Positions 26,317-35,322 of a stretch of DNA of 60,612 nucleotides are shown here, in pieces. The stretch is from Zwartia vadi (GTDB lineage Bacteria > Pseudomonadota > Gammaproteobacteria > Burkholderiales > Burkholderiaceae_B), in contig NZ_JAUHHE010000017.1 of NCBI RefSeq assembly GCF_030410375.1, forward strand, positions 1-60,612. Reading direction: 5' to 3'. Each line of letters opens with the position of its first letter. Within the stretch, counting starts at the first letter, position 1. The notes under the pieces were generated by a model. It did not search any database. It was not told the DNA's origin and saw only the letters and a list, made by a program, of their open reading frames with translations. Both the position numbers and the translations under genes were made by a program.

Positions 26317-27123
26317 TCAAGCTCTAAACGCACGCCAACACATCAAGACCCAATCCTTGGGGCGTAATATCGGGCGATGTCGGAAAACATCAAAATCTAC
26401 ATGCTCGATTTTTTCGAGAATTCTCAGGCCACCCTGGACGATGAGCCTGAGCTCAAGACCAATTCTGCCTGAAAGTGTTCGACCAAGCGGAAGCCCGGAG
26501 TTTAACAAGCTCCGCGCGCGATCGACCTGAAACTGCATCAGATTGCGCCAGGCTTGGTCAACTTGAGCATGGGCAATGTGCTGTTCCGTCACACCAAATC
26601 GCTCGAGATCGTCTTGAGGCAGATAAATGCGGGCTTTTTCCCAGTCGATTGCGACGTCTTGCAAAAAATTAATCAGTTGCAGCGCGGAACAGATCGAGGC
26701 CGATTGGGCTAGGGAGACAGAATCCGTGGTTTTGTACAAATGCAGCATCAGCGTACCGACTGGATCTGCGGAGCGTCTGCAATAGTCTAAAAGGGTGTCA
26801 AAGTTCTCATAGCGTTTTTTTTGAATGTCCTGGTCAAACGCGGAGAGCAGATCTAAAAAGGGTTGAACAGGTAGCGCGTGCTCAGAGATCGTCTGTGCCA
26901 GAGCGCGGAAAGGTGCTTCTGGCTGTTGGCCCCTGGCAATGTCCAGAATGGCTGCCCGGTAGGACTGTAAGGCATTGAGCCGCTCTGCGCTTGTGGCATC
27001 CCCTTCGTCGGCCAAATCGTCTGCGCCCCGAGCAAAACGATAGATATCAGTGACCGCACGGCGCAGATGTCTGGGCAGCAGAATAGAGGCAACGGGAAAG
27101 TTTTCGTAGTGGTCAACGGCCAT
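26317..27123 (-). CDS. hpnC: Hydroxysqualene synthase
   Basis: Turns presqualene diphosphate into hydroxysqualene. The 268-residue protein begins with HYENFPVASILLPRHLR, a HpnC signature, and carries the Asp-rich sites FARGADDLADEG and NFLQDVAIDWEKARIYLP. It is first gene of hpnCDE. Together the three genes make squalene from the ispA product. No squalene-hopene cyclase gene is in this window, so the end product (hopanoids, squalene or other terpenoids) is unknown. Confidence 0.93.
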   Translation of the reverse strand: MAVDHYENFPVASILLPRHLRRAVTDIYRFARGADDLADEGDATSAERLNALQSYRAAILDIARGQQPEAPFRALAQTISEHALPVQPFLDLLSAFDQDIQKKRYENFDTLLDYCRRSADPVGTLMLHLYKTTDSVSLAQSASICSALQLINFLQDVAIDWEKARIYLPQDDLERFGVTEQHIAHAQVDQAWRNLMQFQVDRARSLLNSGLPLGRTLSGRIGLELRLIVQGGLRILEKIEHVDFDVFRHRPILRPKDWVLMCWRAFRA

Positions 27124-27283
27124 ATCAAAAAATGCTTAATTCAGATGCGCTGAAGTGCAAAAAACAAAGTGTAGTGGTTCACCCCGTCAATACTGTGGGT
27201 TTAGTGGACTATTTTCAGGTCTTTTAGGGTTTGCCCCTGCGTTAGACTAGCGTTATGCGGTGCATCATGCGCCAGAGACTTAC

Positions 27284-28651
27284 ATGGCCAAAATCAAAAC
27301 AATCTTTACTTGCTCCGAATGTGGTGGCATCAGCCCGAAATGGCTGGGTCAGTGTCCGCATTGCCAAGCTTGGAATACGCTCGAAGAGTCCAGAGACGCA
27401 GGTTTTGCCGCCCAGGCAGAACAGCATCGCTATGCGCCGTTGACCGCCTCCAGCGCGCTGCGCAGTCTTTCTGACGTTGAGGCGCTCGAATTGCCGCGGA
27501 TCACCACAGGCATTGCTGAGTTTGACCGAGTGCTTGGCGGCGGTTTGGTCGCCGGGGCAGTCGTTTTGATCGGGGGCGATCCTGGTATTGGTAAATCGAC
27601 GCTTTTGCTGCAGGCGCTGGTTGCCATGTCGGGCGAGCGCAGGGTTTTGTATGTAACGGGTGAAGAATCCGCCGAGCAAGTGGCCTTGCGGGCAAGACGC
27701 TTGGGCTTATCGGGCGATGGTGTGGATCTTTTCGCTGAGATTCGTCTCGAAGCCATTCAGACGGCACTTCTTGAGCAAAAGCCGGCTGTTGCCGTGATCG
27801 ATTCGATTCAAACAATGTACTCCAGCGAGCTCACCGCCGCGCCGGGTTCAGTGTCGCAAGTCAAAGAGTGCGCCGCCCAGCTGACCAGGCTCGCGAAACA
27901 AGCAGGCATTCCCATCGTGATGATTGGTCATGTGACCAAAGATGGTGCGCTTGCCGGCCCCCGGGTGCTTGAGCATATTGTGGATACCGTCCTATATTTC
28001 GAGGGCGATACGCATTCATCTTTTCGTCTGATTCGTGCCTTCAAAAATCGTTTTGGCGCGGTCAATGAGCTGGGTGTTTTTGCCATGACCGACCGGGGTT
28101 TGCGTGGCGTGGCCAATCCCTCAGCACTATTTTTATCGCAGCATTCAGCCCAAGTCTCCGGTTCCTGCGTCATGGCGACCCAGGAAGGCACCCGTCCTTT
28201 GCTGGTTGAGATCCAAGCCTTGGTTGACACGGCACATGTCCCAAATCCCCGACGTTTATCGGTTGGTCTCGAGGGCAATCGCCTGGCCATGTTGTTGGCC
28301 GTGTTGAATCGGCATGCCGGGGTCTCTACTTCGGATCAGGATGTTTTTGTGAATGCAGTAGGTGGAGTACGGATTACTGAGCCAGCAGCCGATCTTGCTG
28401 TGTTGCTGGCGATTTTGTCCTCGTTGCGTGATCGTCCTCTGCCCAAGGGTTTATTTGCGTTTGGCGAGGTTGGACTGGCCGGAGAGGTCAGGCCCGCGCC
28501 GCGTGGTCAGGAAAGATTGCGTGAGGCTGCCAAGCTGGGCTTTTCTGTCGCGATTATTCCCAAAGCCAATGCACCCAGGCAGCCTATAGAAGGGCTTGAG
28601 GTGTGGGCGGTTGATCGCCTCCAAGATGCTCTGGACAGGTTGCGCGCATGA
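27284..28651 (+). CDS. radA: DNA repair protein RadA (Sms)
   Basis: A DnaB-like helicase that extends recombination intermediates. The 455-residue protein has a four-Cys zinc finger (CSECGG with a later CPHC) and Walker A GGDPGIGKST (about 95-104). The RadA-specific KNRFG motif lies in RAFKNRFGAV, and the C-terminal domain is Lon-protease-like (GEVGLAGEVRP), which is structural only. The ATG at 27284 gives the expected N-terminus; an ATG at 27260 would add eight unusual residues. The stop overlaps the permease start by four bases. Confidence 0.96.
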   Translation: MAKIKTIFTCSECGGISPKWLGQCPHCQAWNTLEESRDAGFAAQAEQHRYAPLTASSALRSLSDVEALELPRITTGIAEFDRVLGGGLVAGAVVLIGGDPGIGKSTLLLQALVAMSGERRVLYVTGEESAEQVALRARRLGLSGDGVDLFAEIRLEAIQTALLEQKPAVAVIDSIQTMYSSELTAAPGSVSQVKECAAQLTRLAKQAGIPIVMIGHVTKDGALAGPRVLEHIVDTVLYFEGDTHSSFRLIRAFKNRFGAVNELGVFAMTDRGLRGVANPSALFLSQHSAQVSGSCVMATQEGTRPLLVEIQALVDTAHVPNPRRLSVGLEGNRLAMLLAVLNRHAGVSTSDQDVFVNAVGGVRITEPAADLAVLLAILSSLRDRPLPKGLFAFGEVGLAGEVRPAPRGQERLREAAKLGFSVAIIPKANAPRQPIEGLEVWAVDRLQDALDRLRA

Positions 28652-31137
28652 ATATTCTGAAGATCATTTTTAGACAAACCTGGCGGGATGCGCGGGCTGG
28701 AGATTTGCGTTTGCTGGGCCTGGCAGTGGTGATCGCGGTAGCCGCTGTGACCAGTGTTGGATTTTTAGCGGATCGAGTGGGAAGGGCGCTTGAGCGAGAT
28801 GCTGCGCAAATGCTGGGTGCTGACCTTGTTCTGGAGTCCTCTCAACCCATTCCCCCTCAGTTTGTCGAGCGCGCGCGAAACCAGGGTTTGCGCACTGTCT
28901 TAGGCTGGCAGTTTCCTTCAATGGTTGGCAGTAATGGTCGCCTAGTGCTCGCTTCGATCAAAGGTGTCGAAGCAGGCTATCCGTTGCGGGGCGGTTTGCG
29001 CACCACGAATGTATTGGGCGGTCCTGAGCAACAAACGACTGTGTCCCCTGAGGTGGGACAGGCATGGGTGGATGCACAGGTTTTGAGTCAAACAGGCCTG
29101 AAAATCGGGGACTCAATCAATGTGGGTGACTTGAGCCTTAACATTGCACGCGTCATTACCTATGAGCCCGATCGCGGCGCGCAGTTTGTCAATCTTGCCC
29201 CGCGCGTCATGGTCCGGGCAGAGGACTTGGCCCGTTCGGGTCTGATCACCCGTGGCAGTCGGATTGGCTACAACTTTTTAGTCGCCGGCGATGGACCGGC
29301 CATCGATATGTATCGTGAATGGCTCAAGGGCGTCATGACTGCCGGTCAAAAAATCGTAACGGTCGAAACCGGTCGTCCCGAAATCAGACGTTCACTTGAT
29401 CGTGCGCAGGAGTTCCTGGCGTTGGTGGCAATGTTGGCCGTGCTGATTGCGGCTGTCGCTGTTGCATTGGGCGCGAGACGATTTGGCCAGCGCCATCGTA
29501 ATAGTGTGGCCGTGATGCGCTGCCTTGGAGCAACTCAAACAAAAGTCACGACTATTTTGTTGGGCGAGTTTATCCTGACGGGCGTCTTGGCTTCTTTGGT
29601 TGGTGTGGCCTTGGGCTGGGGTGGACAAGCTTTGATGGTTCAGGCGCTGGGTGGTTTGCTGGGGGCGGACCTACCTCAGGCCAGTGTTGAGCCCGCTTTG
29701 CAGGGTTTGTTCGCAGGTCTTTGGCTATTGTTAGCCTTTTCCTGGCCGCCTTTGAACGGGCTGCGTCATGTTCCCCCTTCACAAATATTACGCGCACAGG
29801 AAAATGGCATACCTCTTCAGAGTCTGGTAGGTTACGTGTTGGGTTTAGCCGGGTTTTCGGTGCTGATGTGGTGGGTTGCCAATGATGTCAAACTTGGAGT
29901 CGGGTTGGCCGCGGGTTTTTTTGCCGCGGCTGCGCTCTTTGCAGGTTTGGGTCTGTTGGTATTGTGGGCGCTTTCCGGCCTTAGAGCGAAGCTCAAATCA
30001 TTTCCTGTTCTGCGGTTTGCCTTGGCTGGCGTCGTGCGCAGGCGCGGTGCCACCATCGCTCAAACTAGCGCGCTAGCTGTGGGCATGATGGCAATTCTTT
30101 TGCTAACGATCGTGCGGACCGACTTGCTGGCCGGTTGGCAAAGAACCTTGCCGGCCGATGCGCCAAACCGTTTTTTAATCAATATCCAGAACGATCAAGT
30201 CCAGAGTATCGAGCAAACCCTCAATGCAGCAGGGTTGACGCAAGTCAGGCTCTCACCGATGGTAAGGGGGCGATTTGTCGCCCTAAATAATCGTACCGTC
30301 TCGGCTGCGGATTATGAAGATGCGCGTGCCCAAAGGCTGGTCGAACGCGAGTTCAATTTGTCTTATGCAGATCGTCTGGCAGAGCCAGGCCAGATCGTCG
30401 TCGGACGGGACTTAAACGCTGCGCGCCCGGAGGTCTCGCTCGAAATCGGTTTGGCCAAGTCGCTTGGGCTCAAGGTCGGAGATATGATGGACTTTGATGT
30501 GGCAGGTGAAAAAATTCGCATGGAAGTCACGAGCCTCAGGCGGGTGGACTGGGATTCGATGCGCGCGAACTTCTTTGCCATTACGACGCCCGCTGCCTTG
30601 AAAGAGGCCCCACAAACGTGGATGACTGCTTTTTACCTCCCTCCTGATCGGCTCACTGTCACGCAGGATCTGGTCAAACAGTTTCCTAATTTGACTGTTT
30701 TCGATGTGGGTGCGATATTGAGTCAATTACAAAATATTCTTGATAAGGTCTCGGTAGCGGTTCAAGGTTTGTTTTTGTTCTCCGTTTTTGCCGGCGCCAT
30801 TGTGTTGGCCGCCGCGCTTTCAGCCACCCGTGATGAACGCGTCAGAGAGGCCGCTTTGCTTCGCTCCTTTGGGGCCACCCGGCGTCAACTAGCAGGTGCC
30901 CAGCGCATTGAGTTGCTCGCGGTGGGTGCGTTGGCAGGTTTACTTGCCTCGGGCGGTGCGACGTTGGCCGCTTGGGCTTTATCGCACTGGGTGTTTGAGT
31001 TTGATATGCGCCTATCGCTTTGGCCCTGGTTGCTTGGTCTTTCCGTTTGTATGCTGGGTGCCTGGTTAGCGGGCGCGATTGCGTTAAGAGGTGTGCTAAA
31101 TACGCCTCCGCTCACTATTTTGCGACATCATGCCTAA
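28648..31137 (+). CDS. FtsX-like ABC transporter permease (YbbP type)
   Basis: An 829-residue inner-membrane protein with two FtsX-type permease modules (about 255-385 and 700-825) and periplasmic domains between the outer helices. The motifs ALERDAAQMLGADLVLESSQ near the N-terminus and ATRDERVREAALLRSFGATRRQLAGAQ before the last helices are typical of YbbP. Such permeases work with a YbbA-like ATPase and often a lipase/thioesterase, neither of which is adjacent. It overlaps radA by four bases. Substrate unknown; extraction of lipids or lipoproteins is conceivable. Confidence 0.85.
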   Translation: MNILKIIFRQTWRDARAGDLRLLGLAVVIAVAAVTSVGFLADRVGRALERDAAQMLGADLVLESSQPIPPQFVERARNQGLRTVLGWQFPSMVGSNGRLVLASIKGVEAGYPLRGGLRTTNVLGGPEQQTTVSPEVGQAWVDAQVLSQTGLKIGDSINVGDLSLNIARVITYEPDRGAQFVNLAPRVMVRAEDLARSGLITRGSRIGYNFLVAGDGPAIDMYREWLKGVMTAGQKIVTVETGRPEIRRSLDRAQEFLALVAMLAVLIAAVAVALGARRFGQRHRNSVAVMRCLGATQTKVTTILLGEFILTGVLASLVGVALGWGGQALMVQALGGLLGADLPQASVEPALQGLFAGLWLLLAFSWPPLNGLRHVPPSQILRAQENGIPLQSLVGYVLGLAGFSVLMWWVANDVKLGVGLAAGFFAAAALFAGLGLLVLWALSGLRAKLKSFPVLRFALAGVVRRRGATIAQTSALAVGMMAILLLTIVRTDLLAGWQRTLPADAPNRFLINIQNDQVQSIEQTLNAAGLTQVRLSPMVRGRFVALNNRTVSAADYEDARAQRLVEREFNLSYADRLAEPGQIVVGRDLNAARPEVSLEIGLAKSLGLKVGDMMDFDVAGEKIRMEVTSLRRVDWDSMRANFFAITTPAALKEAPQTWMTAFYLPPDRLTVTQDLVKQFPNLTVFDVGAILSQLQNILDKVSVAVQGLFLFSVFAGAIVLAAALSATRDERVREAALLRSFGATRRQLAGAQRIELLAVGALAGLLASGGATLAAWALSHWVFEFDMRLSLWPWLLGLSVCMLGAWLAGAIALRGVLNTPPLTILRHHA

Positions 31138-31184
31138 GACGCTGACATGTGCCTCACACTAATATCCTTTAGACAGAAAGACGA

Positions 31185-31598
31185 ATGAGTCAAACCGAGC
31201 AGCAAGCCAAGCCGCAAGGCCCCACCATGTTTGAGATTTTAGGTGGCGAATCTGGCATTCGACAGTTAGTCGATCGTTTTTATGATTTGATGGATGTGGA
31301 CGCTGACCTTAAACTTCTGCGTGATGTCCATGGTGCGAGTTTGGACCAGGCCCGGGATAAGTTGTTTTGGTATTTGTGTGGTTATTTTGGTGGGCCACAA
31401 CATTACATCGAGCGTTTTGGTCATCCGCGTCTGCGAGCCCGTCATTTGCCGTTTTCCATTGGTATCGCTGAACGGGATCAGTGGCTGCTTTGCATGGGGC
31501 GTGCCATGAAAGAGCTTGGTTATCCAGAGCCTCTGCTTGACCGAATGCTGGAAATTTTCTTTGGTGTCGCCGACTGGATGCGTAATCGAGAAGGTTAG
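31185..31598 (+). CDS. Truncated hemoglobin, group II (YjbI-like)
   Basis: A 137-residue 2-over-2 globin. Recognisable parts are FEILGGESGIRQLVDRFYDLMD, GGPQHYIERFGHPRLRARH, where the last His pairs are at the proximal heme position, and DQWLLCMGRAM with the group II Trp. Group II globins bind oxygen and can help against nitric oxide or peroxide. It stands alone between the permease and Kdo-kinase genes, with about 50 bp on either side. Confidence 0.9.
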   Translation: MSQTEQQAKPQGPTMFEILGGESGIRQLVDRFYDLMDVDADLKLLRDVHGASLDQARDKLFWYLCGYFGGPQHYIERFGHPRLRARHLPFSIGIAERDQWLLCMGRAMKELGYPEPLLDRMLEIFFGVADWMRNREG

Positions 31599-31655
31599 GG
31601 GTTCAAGTGGTCGATCAAAGTAGTCGATCAATACTGCCGATGGGATGCTGTCTGA

Positions 31656-32405
31656 ATGAGCAATACGATGAACGAGGCGATGTTTGAGCAAACAGTTGAT
31701 CAGTTGACTCTTGCTGATCGCTGGTTCCGCGTGGATCATGCGTTAAGTGAACGTTGCGGCCCAGAATTGACGATTTGGGATTATTTCGATCCTCATACGC
31801 CAGCTTTGCACGCGCGTCCGGTCGCAGCGGGTGGACGGGCAGCGGCATGGTTTGTTCGTGCGGGTGCGTTTGATGCGGTTTTACGTCATTATCGTCGTGG
31901 CGGTTTAGTTGCCAAATTTGTTCAGAATCGTTACCTGTGGTCAGGTTTTGAAAAGACGCGTTCGAGCGTTGAGTTTGATTTGATTCGTACGCTTTGGAGA
32001 GCAGGTTTGCCTGTGCCCCGTCCACTTGGTGCTGCGGCATGGCGTCATGGTCTAACGTACCGGGCCGCCTTACTGACCGAACAGATTCCAGATGCGCAGC
32101 CATTGGCGTACACCAGTGATGCGTTGCTCTGGAAGCATGCAGGTCAAGTGATTGCCGCGATGCATCGCTTTGGTGTGTGGCACGCCGATTTGAATGTCTT
32201 TAATATCTTGTTTGATCCGCTTGGAAAGATATGGCTCATTGATTTCGATCGGGGTCGGCTTGGTAAGCTCACGCCTGGCCAGCGCGCTGAAAACCTCTCG
32301 CGTTTGTTGCGTTCCTTGAAGAAGCTTTCTCTTGTCCAGCATCATGATTGCTGGCGAGCATTCAATGAGGGCTACCAAGAAATTTGGTTCGCTCAGAGCA
32401 ACTAA
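31656..32405 (+). CDS. kdkA: 3-deoxy-D-manno-octulosonic acid kinase
   Basis: A 249-residue inner-leaflet LPS kinase phosphorylating the first Kdo of lipid A-Kdo. The kinase signature is complete: HADLNVFNIL (catalytic loop with Asp and Asn) and LIDFDRGRLG (metal binding). The N-terminal segment with GGRAAAWFV is the glycine-rich nucleotide loop. ATGs at 31656 and 31668 are possible starts. Organisms with KdkA usually have a monofunctional Kdo transferase. Compare the kinase-like protein at 12397, which lacks the Asp. Confidence 0.88.
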   Translation: MSNTMNEAMFEQTVDQLTLADRWFRVDHALSERCGPELTIWDYFDPHTPALHARPVAAGGRAAAWFVRAGAFDAVLRHYRRGGLVAKFVQNRYLWSGFEKTRSSVEFDLIRTLWRAGLPVPRPLGAAAWRHGLTYRAALLTEQIPDAQPLAYTSDALLWKHAGQVIAAMHRFGVWHADLNVFNILFDPLGKIWLIDFDRGRLGKLTPGQRAENLSRLLRSLKKLSLVQHHDCWRAFNEGYQEIWFAQSN

Positions 32406-32457
32406 AATAACCCGATGAAAGTCGAGTTCTTATGCAAATAGCAAAACAGGAATGATG

Positions 32458-32817
32458 ATGACGGTCAAACTTTATGGATTAGCCAAGTGTAGTACCTGCA
32501 TCAAGGCGCAGGCTTGGCTCGCTTCCCACGATGTTTCCTACCAGTTTCAGGACTACCGCGATCAGCCTCTGCCTGCAGCGACCCTCAAAGCTTGGTCCTT
32601 GGCGCTGGGCGGCTGGGAGAAGCTCGTCAACCGTGCCTCAATGACTTGGCGTCATCTTGACGAATATCGTAAATCACCCGTATCGGAAAAAGAGTGGTTA
32701 TCTTTGATCGCAGACTATCCTGCTTTGATTCGTCGCCCAGTCGCGGTCTATCCGGATCAATCCGTGACCGTTGGTTTTAATGAAAAACGTTTCGCCGAAA
32801 AACTAGGTGCCCATTGA
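32458..32817 (+). CDS. ArsC/Spx-family protein (YffB-like)
   Basis: A 119-residue thioredoxin-fold protein of the arsenate-reductase-like family. The N-terminal motif is KCSTCIKAQAWL with one CxxC, followed by YQFQDYRDQP and the RRPVAV segment near the end. This form matches YffB/Yffb-like proteins rather than true arsenate reductases, which use a CX5R-type site and sit in ars operons. There is no ars gene nearby. Three in-frame ATGs lie at 32452, 32455 and 32458; the last has the best distance from CAGGAA. It overlaps the rmuC start. Confidence 0.82.
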   Translation: MTVKLYGLAKCSTCIKAQAWLASHDVSYQFQDYRDQPLPAATLKAWSLALGGWEKLVNRASMTWRHLDEYRKSPVSEKEWLSLIADYPALIRRPVAVYPDQSVTVGFNEKRFAEKLGAH

Positions 32818-34241
32818 TTGATTTGACCGCGCTGACTGCGCAAGAAATTTTCCTGCTGCTCATCGCGGTTGCTGCCTGTTTGGCAGTATTGTTTTCTTTT
32901 CTTGGATGGTTGCGGGCAGGGCGGCAACCCTCTGCTGTCGTCGATCCGCGTCTCGAACAAATCATAGCGGGACAAGAGCGACTTGAACGCGGCTTGCGGA
33001 CCGAGCAAGCTGAGACGCATCGCCAATTACGTGCCGAGCTTGCGGAGTCTTCGCGCGCACTGAGAGTGGAGCTTGCGCAAAGCGATGCGGAGTTTCGTGC
33101 TGCTATGGCGCGTGATGCTGCAGCGGGCCGTGTGGAGAGCGCAGAGTCGCTCAATCGTTTTGCTGCAGGTTTTTCTGAACAGCTTCAAACGCTCATCCAA
33201 ACGAATGAGCGCAGAATCGCAGAATTACGTGTGGCGGTCGAGGACCGGTTGCTCTCTCTGCAAACTGACAACTCGGCCAAGCTCGATGAGATGCGCAGGA
33301 CCGTTGATGAAAAGCTTCATGCAACGCTTGAGACCCGTTTGACGCAATCCTTCAAGCAAGTTTCCGATCGGCTGGAGTCTGTACAGAAAGGTCTTGGGGA
33401 AATGCAAAGTCTGGCTGCGGGCGTGGGTGATCTCAAACGCGTGTTGACCAATGTTAAAACCCGGGGCACATGGGGGGAGGTTCAACTGGCGCGCTTGATC
33501 GAGGACAGTATGACGCCTGATCAGTACGCTCAAAATATCAAAACGGTACCGGGTAGCGATGCGCAAGTCGAATTCGCGATCAAATTACCTGGTCAGGGCG
33601 TGATGGATCAACCTGTATGGTTGCCAATTGATGCCAAGTTTCCAAAAGAGGAGTATGAGCGTCTCATGGACGCGCATGACTCGGCGGATCGCGATGGGAT
33701 CAAGGCTGCAGGCGCAGCGCTGGCCCGGGCCGTCGAGTTACAAGCTAAAACGATTGTGGCTAAATATGTCTCGCCCCCTCACACGACAGATTTTGCAATT
33801 ATGTTTTTGCCCAGCGAGAGTTTGTATGCTGAGGTGCTTCGCCAATCGGGTCTATTGGACAAATTGCATGACTTACGCGTCAATGTCGCGGGCCCGGCTA
33901 ATCTGGCTGCATTGCTAAATAGTTTACAGATGGGTTTCCGTACGCTTGCGATTCAGGAGCGCTCCTCTGAGGTTTGGCAAGTGCTGCGTGCTGTGAAGAC
34001 CGAGTTTGGTAAATTCGGTGATGCGCTAGCTAACGTCAAAAAGTCTCTCGATACTGCCAGCAATAAAATTGGACAGACTGAATCGCGCACTCGCGTGATG
34101 CTTCGCAGCCTGAAAAGCGTCGAGGCCATGCCTGAAGACCAGGCGCGCGCCATTTTTTCCTCTGAAGCAAACGAATTAGAAGGACTTGGTGTCGATACCC
34201 CGGCGTCAGATACGCTGGCCGATCCTGATACTAGTCGCTAA
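32814..34241 (+). CDS. rmuC: DNA recombination protein RmuC
   Basis: A 475-residue membrane-anchored protein with a PD-(D/E)XK-type nuclease-like core that limits inversion at short repeats in E. coli. One N-terminal transmembrane helix (about 8-30) is followed by a long coiled coil rich in Glu, Arg and Gln (about 40-180). The conserved domain contains [15 protein letters not shown] and [15 protein letters not shown], with Asp and Lys of the nuclease-like motif. Translation begins at TTG overlapping the upstream stop (TTGA at 32814-32817). Confidence 0.92.
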   Translation: MIDLTALTAQEIFLLLIAVAACLAVLFSFLGWLRAGRQPSAVVDPRLEQIIAGQERLERGLRTEQAETHRQLRAELAESSRALRVELAQSDAEFRAAMARDAAAGRVESAESLNRFAAGFSEQLQTLIQTNERRIAELRVAVEDRLLSLQTDNSAKLDEMRRTVDEKLHATLETRLTQSFKQVSDRLESVQKGLGEMQSLAAGVGDLKRVLTNVKTRGTWGEVQLARLIEDSMTPDQYAQNIKTVPGSDAQVEFAIKLPGQGVMDQPVWLPIDAKFPKEEYERLMDAHDSADRDGIKAAGAALARAVELQAKTIVAKYVSPPHTTDFAIMFLPSESLYAEVLRQSGLLDKLHDLRVNVAGPANLAALLNSLQMGFRTLAIQERSSEVWQVLRAVKTEFGKFGDALANVKKSLDTASNKIGQTESRTRVMLRSLKSVEAMPEDQARAIFSSEANELEGLGVDTPASDTLADPDTSR

Positions 34242-34279
34242 GCCTCTTGTGGCCTCTCATCTCTCAACAGGAACTAAAT

Positions 34280-34951
34280 ATGCTTTCCCAGCAAGATCTT
34301 AAACAACAGGCCGCAGAGGCTGCGCTGTCATTTATCGAACCCCTGTTGACGCCTCAGGCAGTGATTGGCGTCGGAACGGGTTCCACGGCGGATTTATTTA
34401 TCGACGGTTTAGCTAAGTATCGTGGACGCTTTCGCGGTGCTGTTGCAAGCTCGGAACGCAGTGCAAAGCGTCTGGCAGGATTGGGTATCCTCGTTTTGGA
34501 TCTCAACGATGTGGAGACCATGCCTGTTTATGTGGACGGTGCGGATGAGATTAACAGCCACCTGCATATGATTAAGGGAGGAGGGGGCGCGCTGACGCGT
34601 GAAAAAATCGTTGCATCAGTCGCTAAACAGTTCCTTTGTATTGCCGACGAGAGCAAGCTTGTCGAGCATCTCGGAAAGTTTCCTCTGCCGATTGAAGTGT
34701 TGCCGATTGCGCGCCAGGCCGTCGCGCGCGCGGCCTTGCAGCTTGGCGGTCAGCCCGTCCTGCGGGATGGTTTCACGACCGATAATGGCAACCAGATTTT
34801 GGACATCCACGGTCTGGCAATCACGGATGCCCCTGCGATGGAAAGGCAGCTGAATTGTGTGCCGGGTGTAGTGACGAATGGTTTGTTCGCACTGAGTCCA
34901 GCCAACATCGCACTGTTGGCGACTCAACAAGGGATCAGGCGCTTAGGCTGA
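34280..34951 (+). CDS. rpiA: Ribose-5-phosphate isomerase A
   Basis: Interconverts ribose 5-phosphate and ribulose 5-phosphate in the pentose phosphate pathway. The 223-residue protein shows [37 protein letters not shown] with the active-site Asp/Lys/Glu, and a normal end. The ATG at 34280 is preceded by CAGGAA at seven bases; an upstream ATG at 34247 would add eleven residues and lacks such a site. The gene ends nine bases inside the convergent yggX. Confidence 0.95.
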   Translation: MLSQQDLKQQAAEAALSFIEPLLTPQAVIGVGTGSTADLFIDGLAKYRGRFRGAVASSERSAKRLAGLGILVLDLNDVETMPVYVDGADEINSHLHMIKGGGGALTREKIVASVAKQFLCIADESKLVEHLGKFPLPIEVLPIARQAVARAALQLGGQPVLRDGFTTDNGNQILDIHGLAITDAPAMERQLNCVPGVVTNGLFALSPANIALLATQQGIRRLG

Positions 34952-35215
34952 CGGGGGAACGAAGCCTTGTGCTTCGACGTCGATGTCCTCAAACAAGTAT
35001 TTTTCCATTTGTTCTTTGAGGTATTTGCGTGCGCGGGCATCAGCCAGATTCAGTCTGTTTTCGTTCACAAGGCGAGTCTGTACATTGAGCCAGTCCTGCC
35101 AGGCTTGCTTTGAAATACTGTGCCAAATTTTGGTGCCAGTCTCGCCGGGATAAGGAGGAAACTCCAAACCCTCAGCCTCTTTTTTGAGCTTGATGCATTG
35201 AACAGTGCGACTCAT
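34943..35215 (-). CDS. yggX: Probable Fe(2+)-trafficking protein YggX
   Basis: A 90-residue cytoplasmic protein that protects iron-sulfur enzymes from oxidation and is thought to move iron. Diagnostic features are [10 protein letters not shown] with its single Cys, [14 protein letters not shown], and the C-terminal KYLFED. In other bacteria it belongs to the SoxRS regulon and is paired with mutY; here it overlaps the rpiA 3' end by nine bases instead. Confidence 0.95.
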   Translation of the reverse strand: MSRTVQCIKLKKEAEGLEFPPYPGETGTKIWHSISKQAWQDWLNVQTRLVNENRLNLADARARKYLKEQMEKYLFEDIDVEAQGFVPPSA

Positions 35216-35322
35216 TTTATTTCCTGTATGTGTGGCTATTTAAAGCAAATTTCAGCTTTTTAAAAACTATCGGAACGATTGTAGGGCGTTTAGCGCATCC
35301 GTGACGCACATAGCCCTGAACT

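Noticed and set aside
31612..31635. Short direct repeat (GTCGATCAA twice) before kdkA
   Set aside because: Only two nine-base copies in a short gap; likely chance.
32458..32817. True arsenate reductase
   Set aside because: No ars neighbours, and the N-terminal motif is a CxxC of the YffB type rather than an arsenate site.
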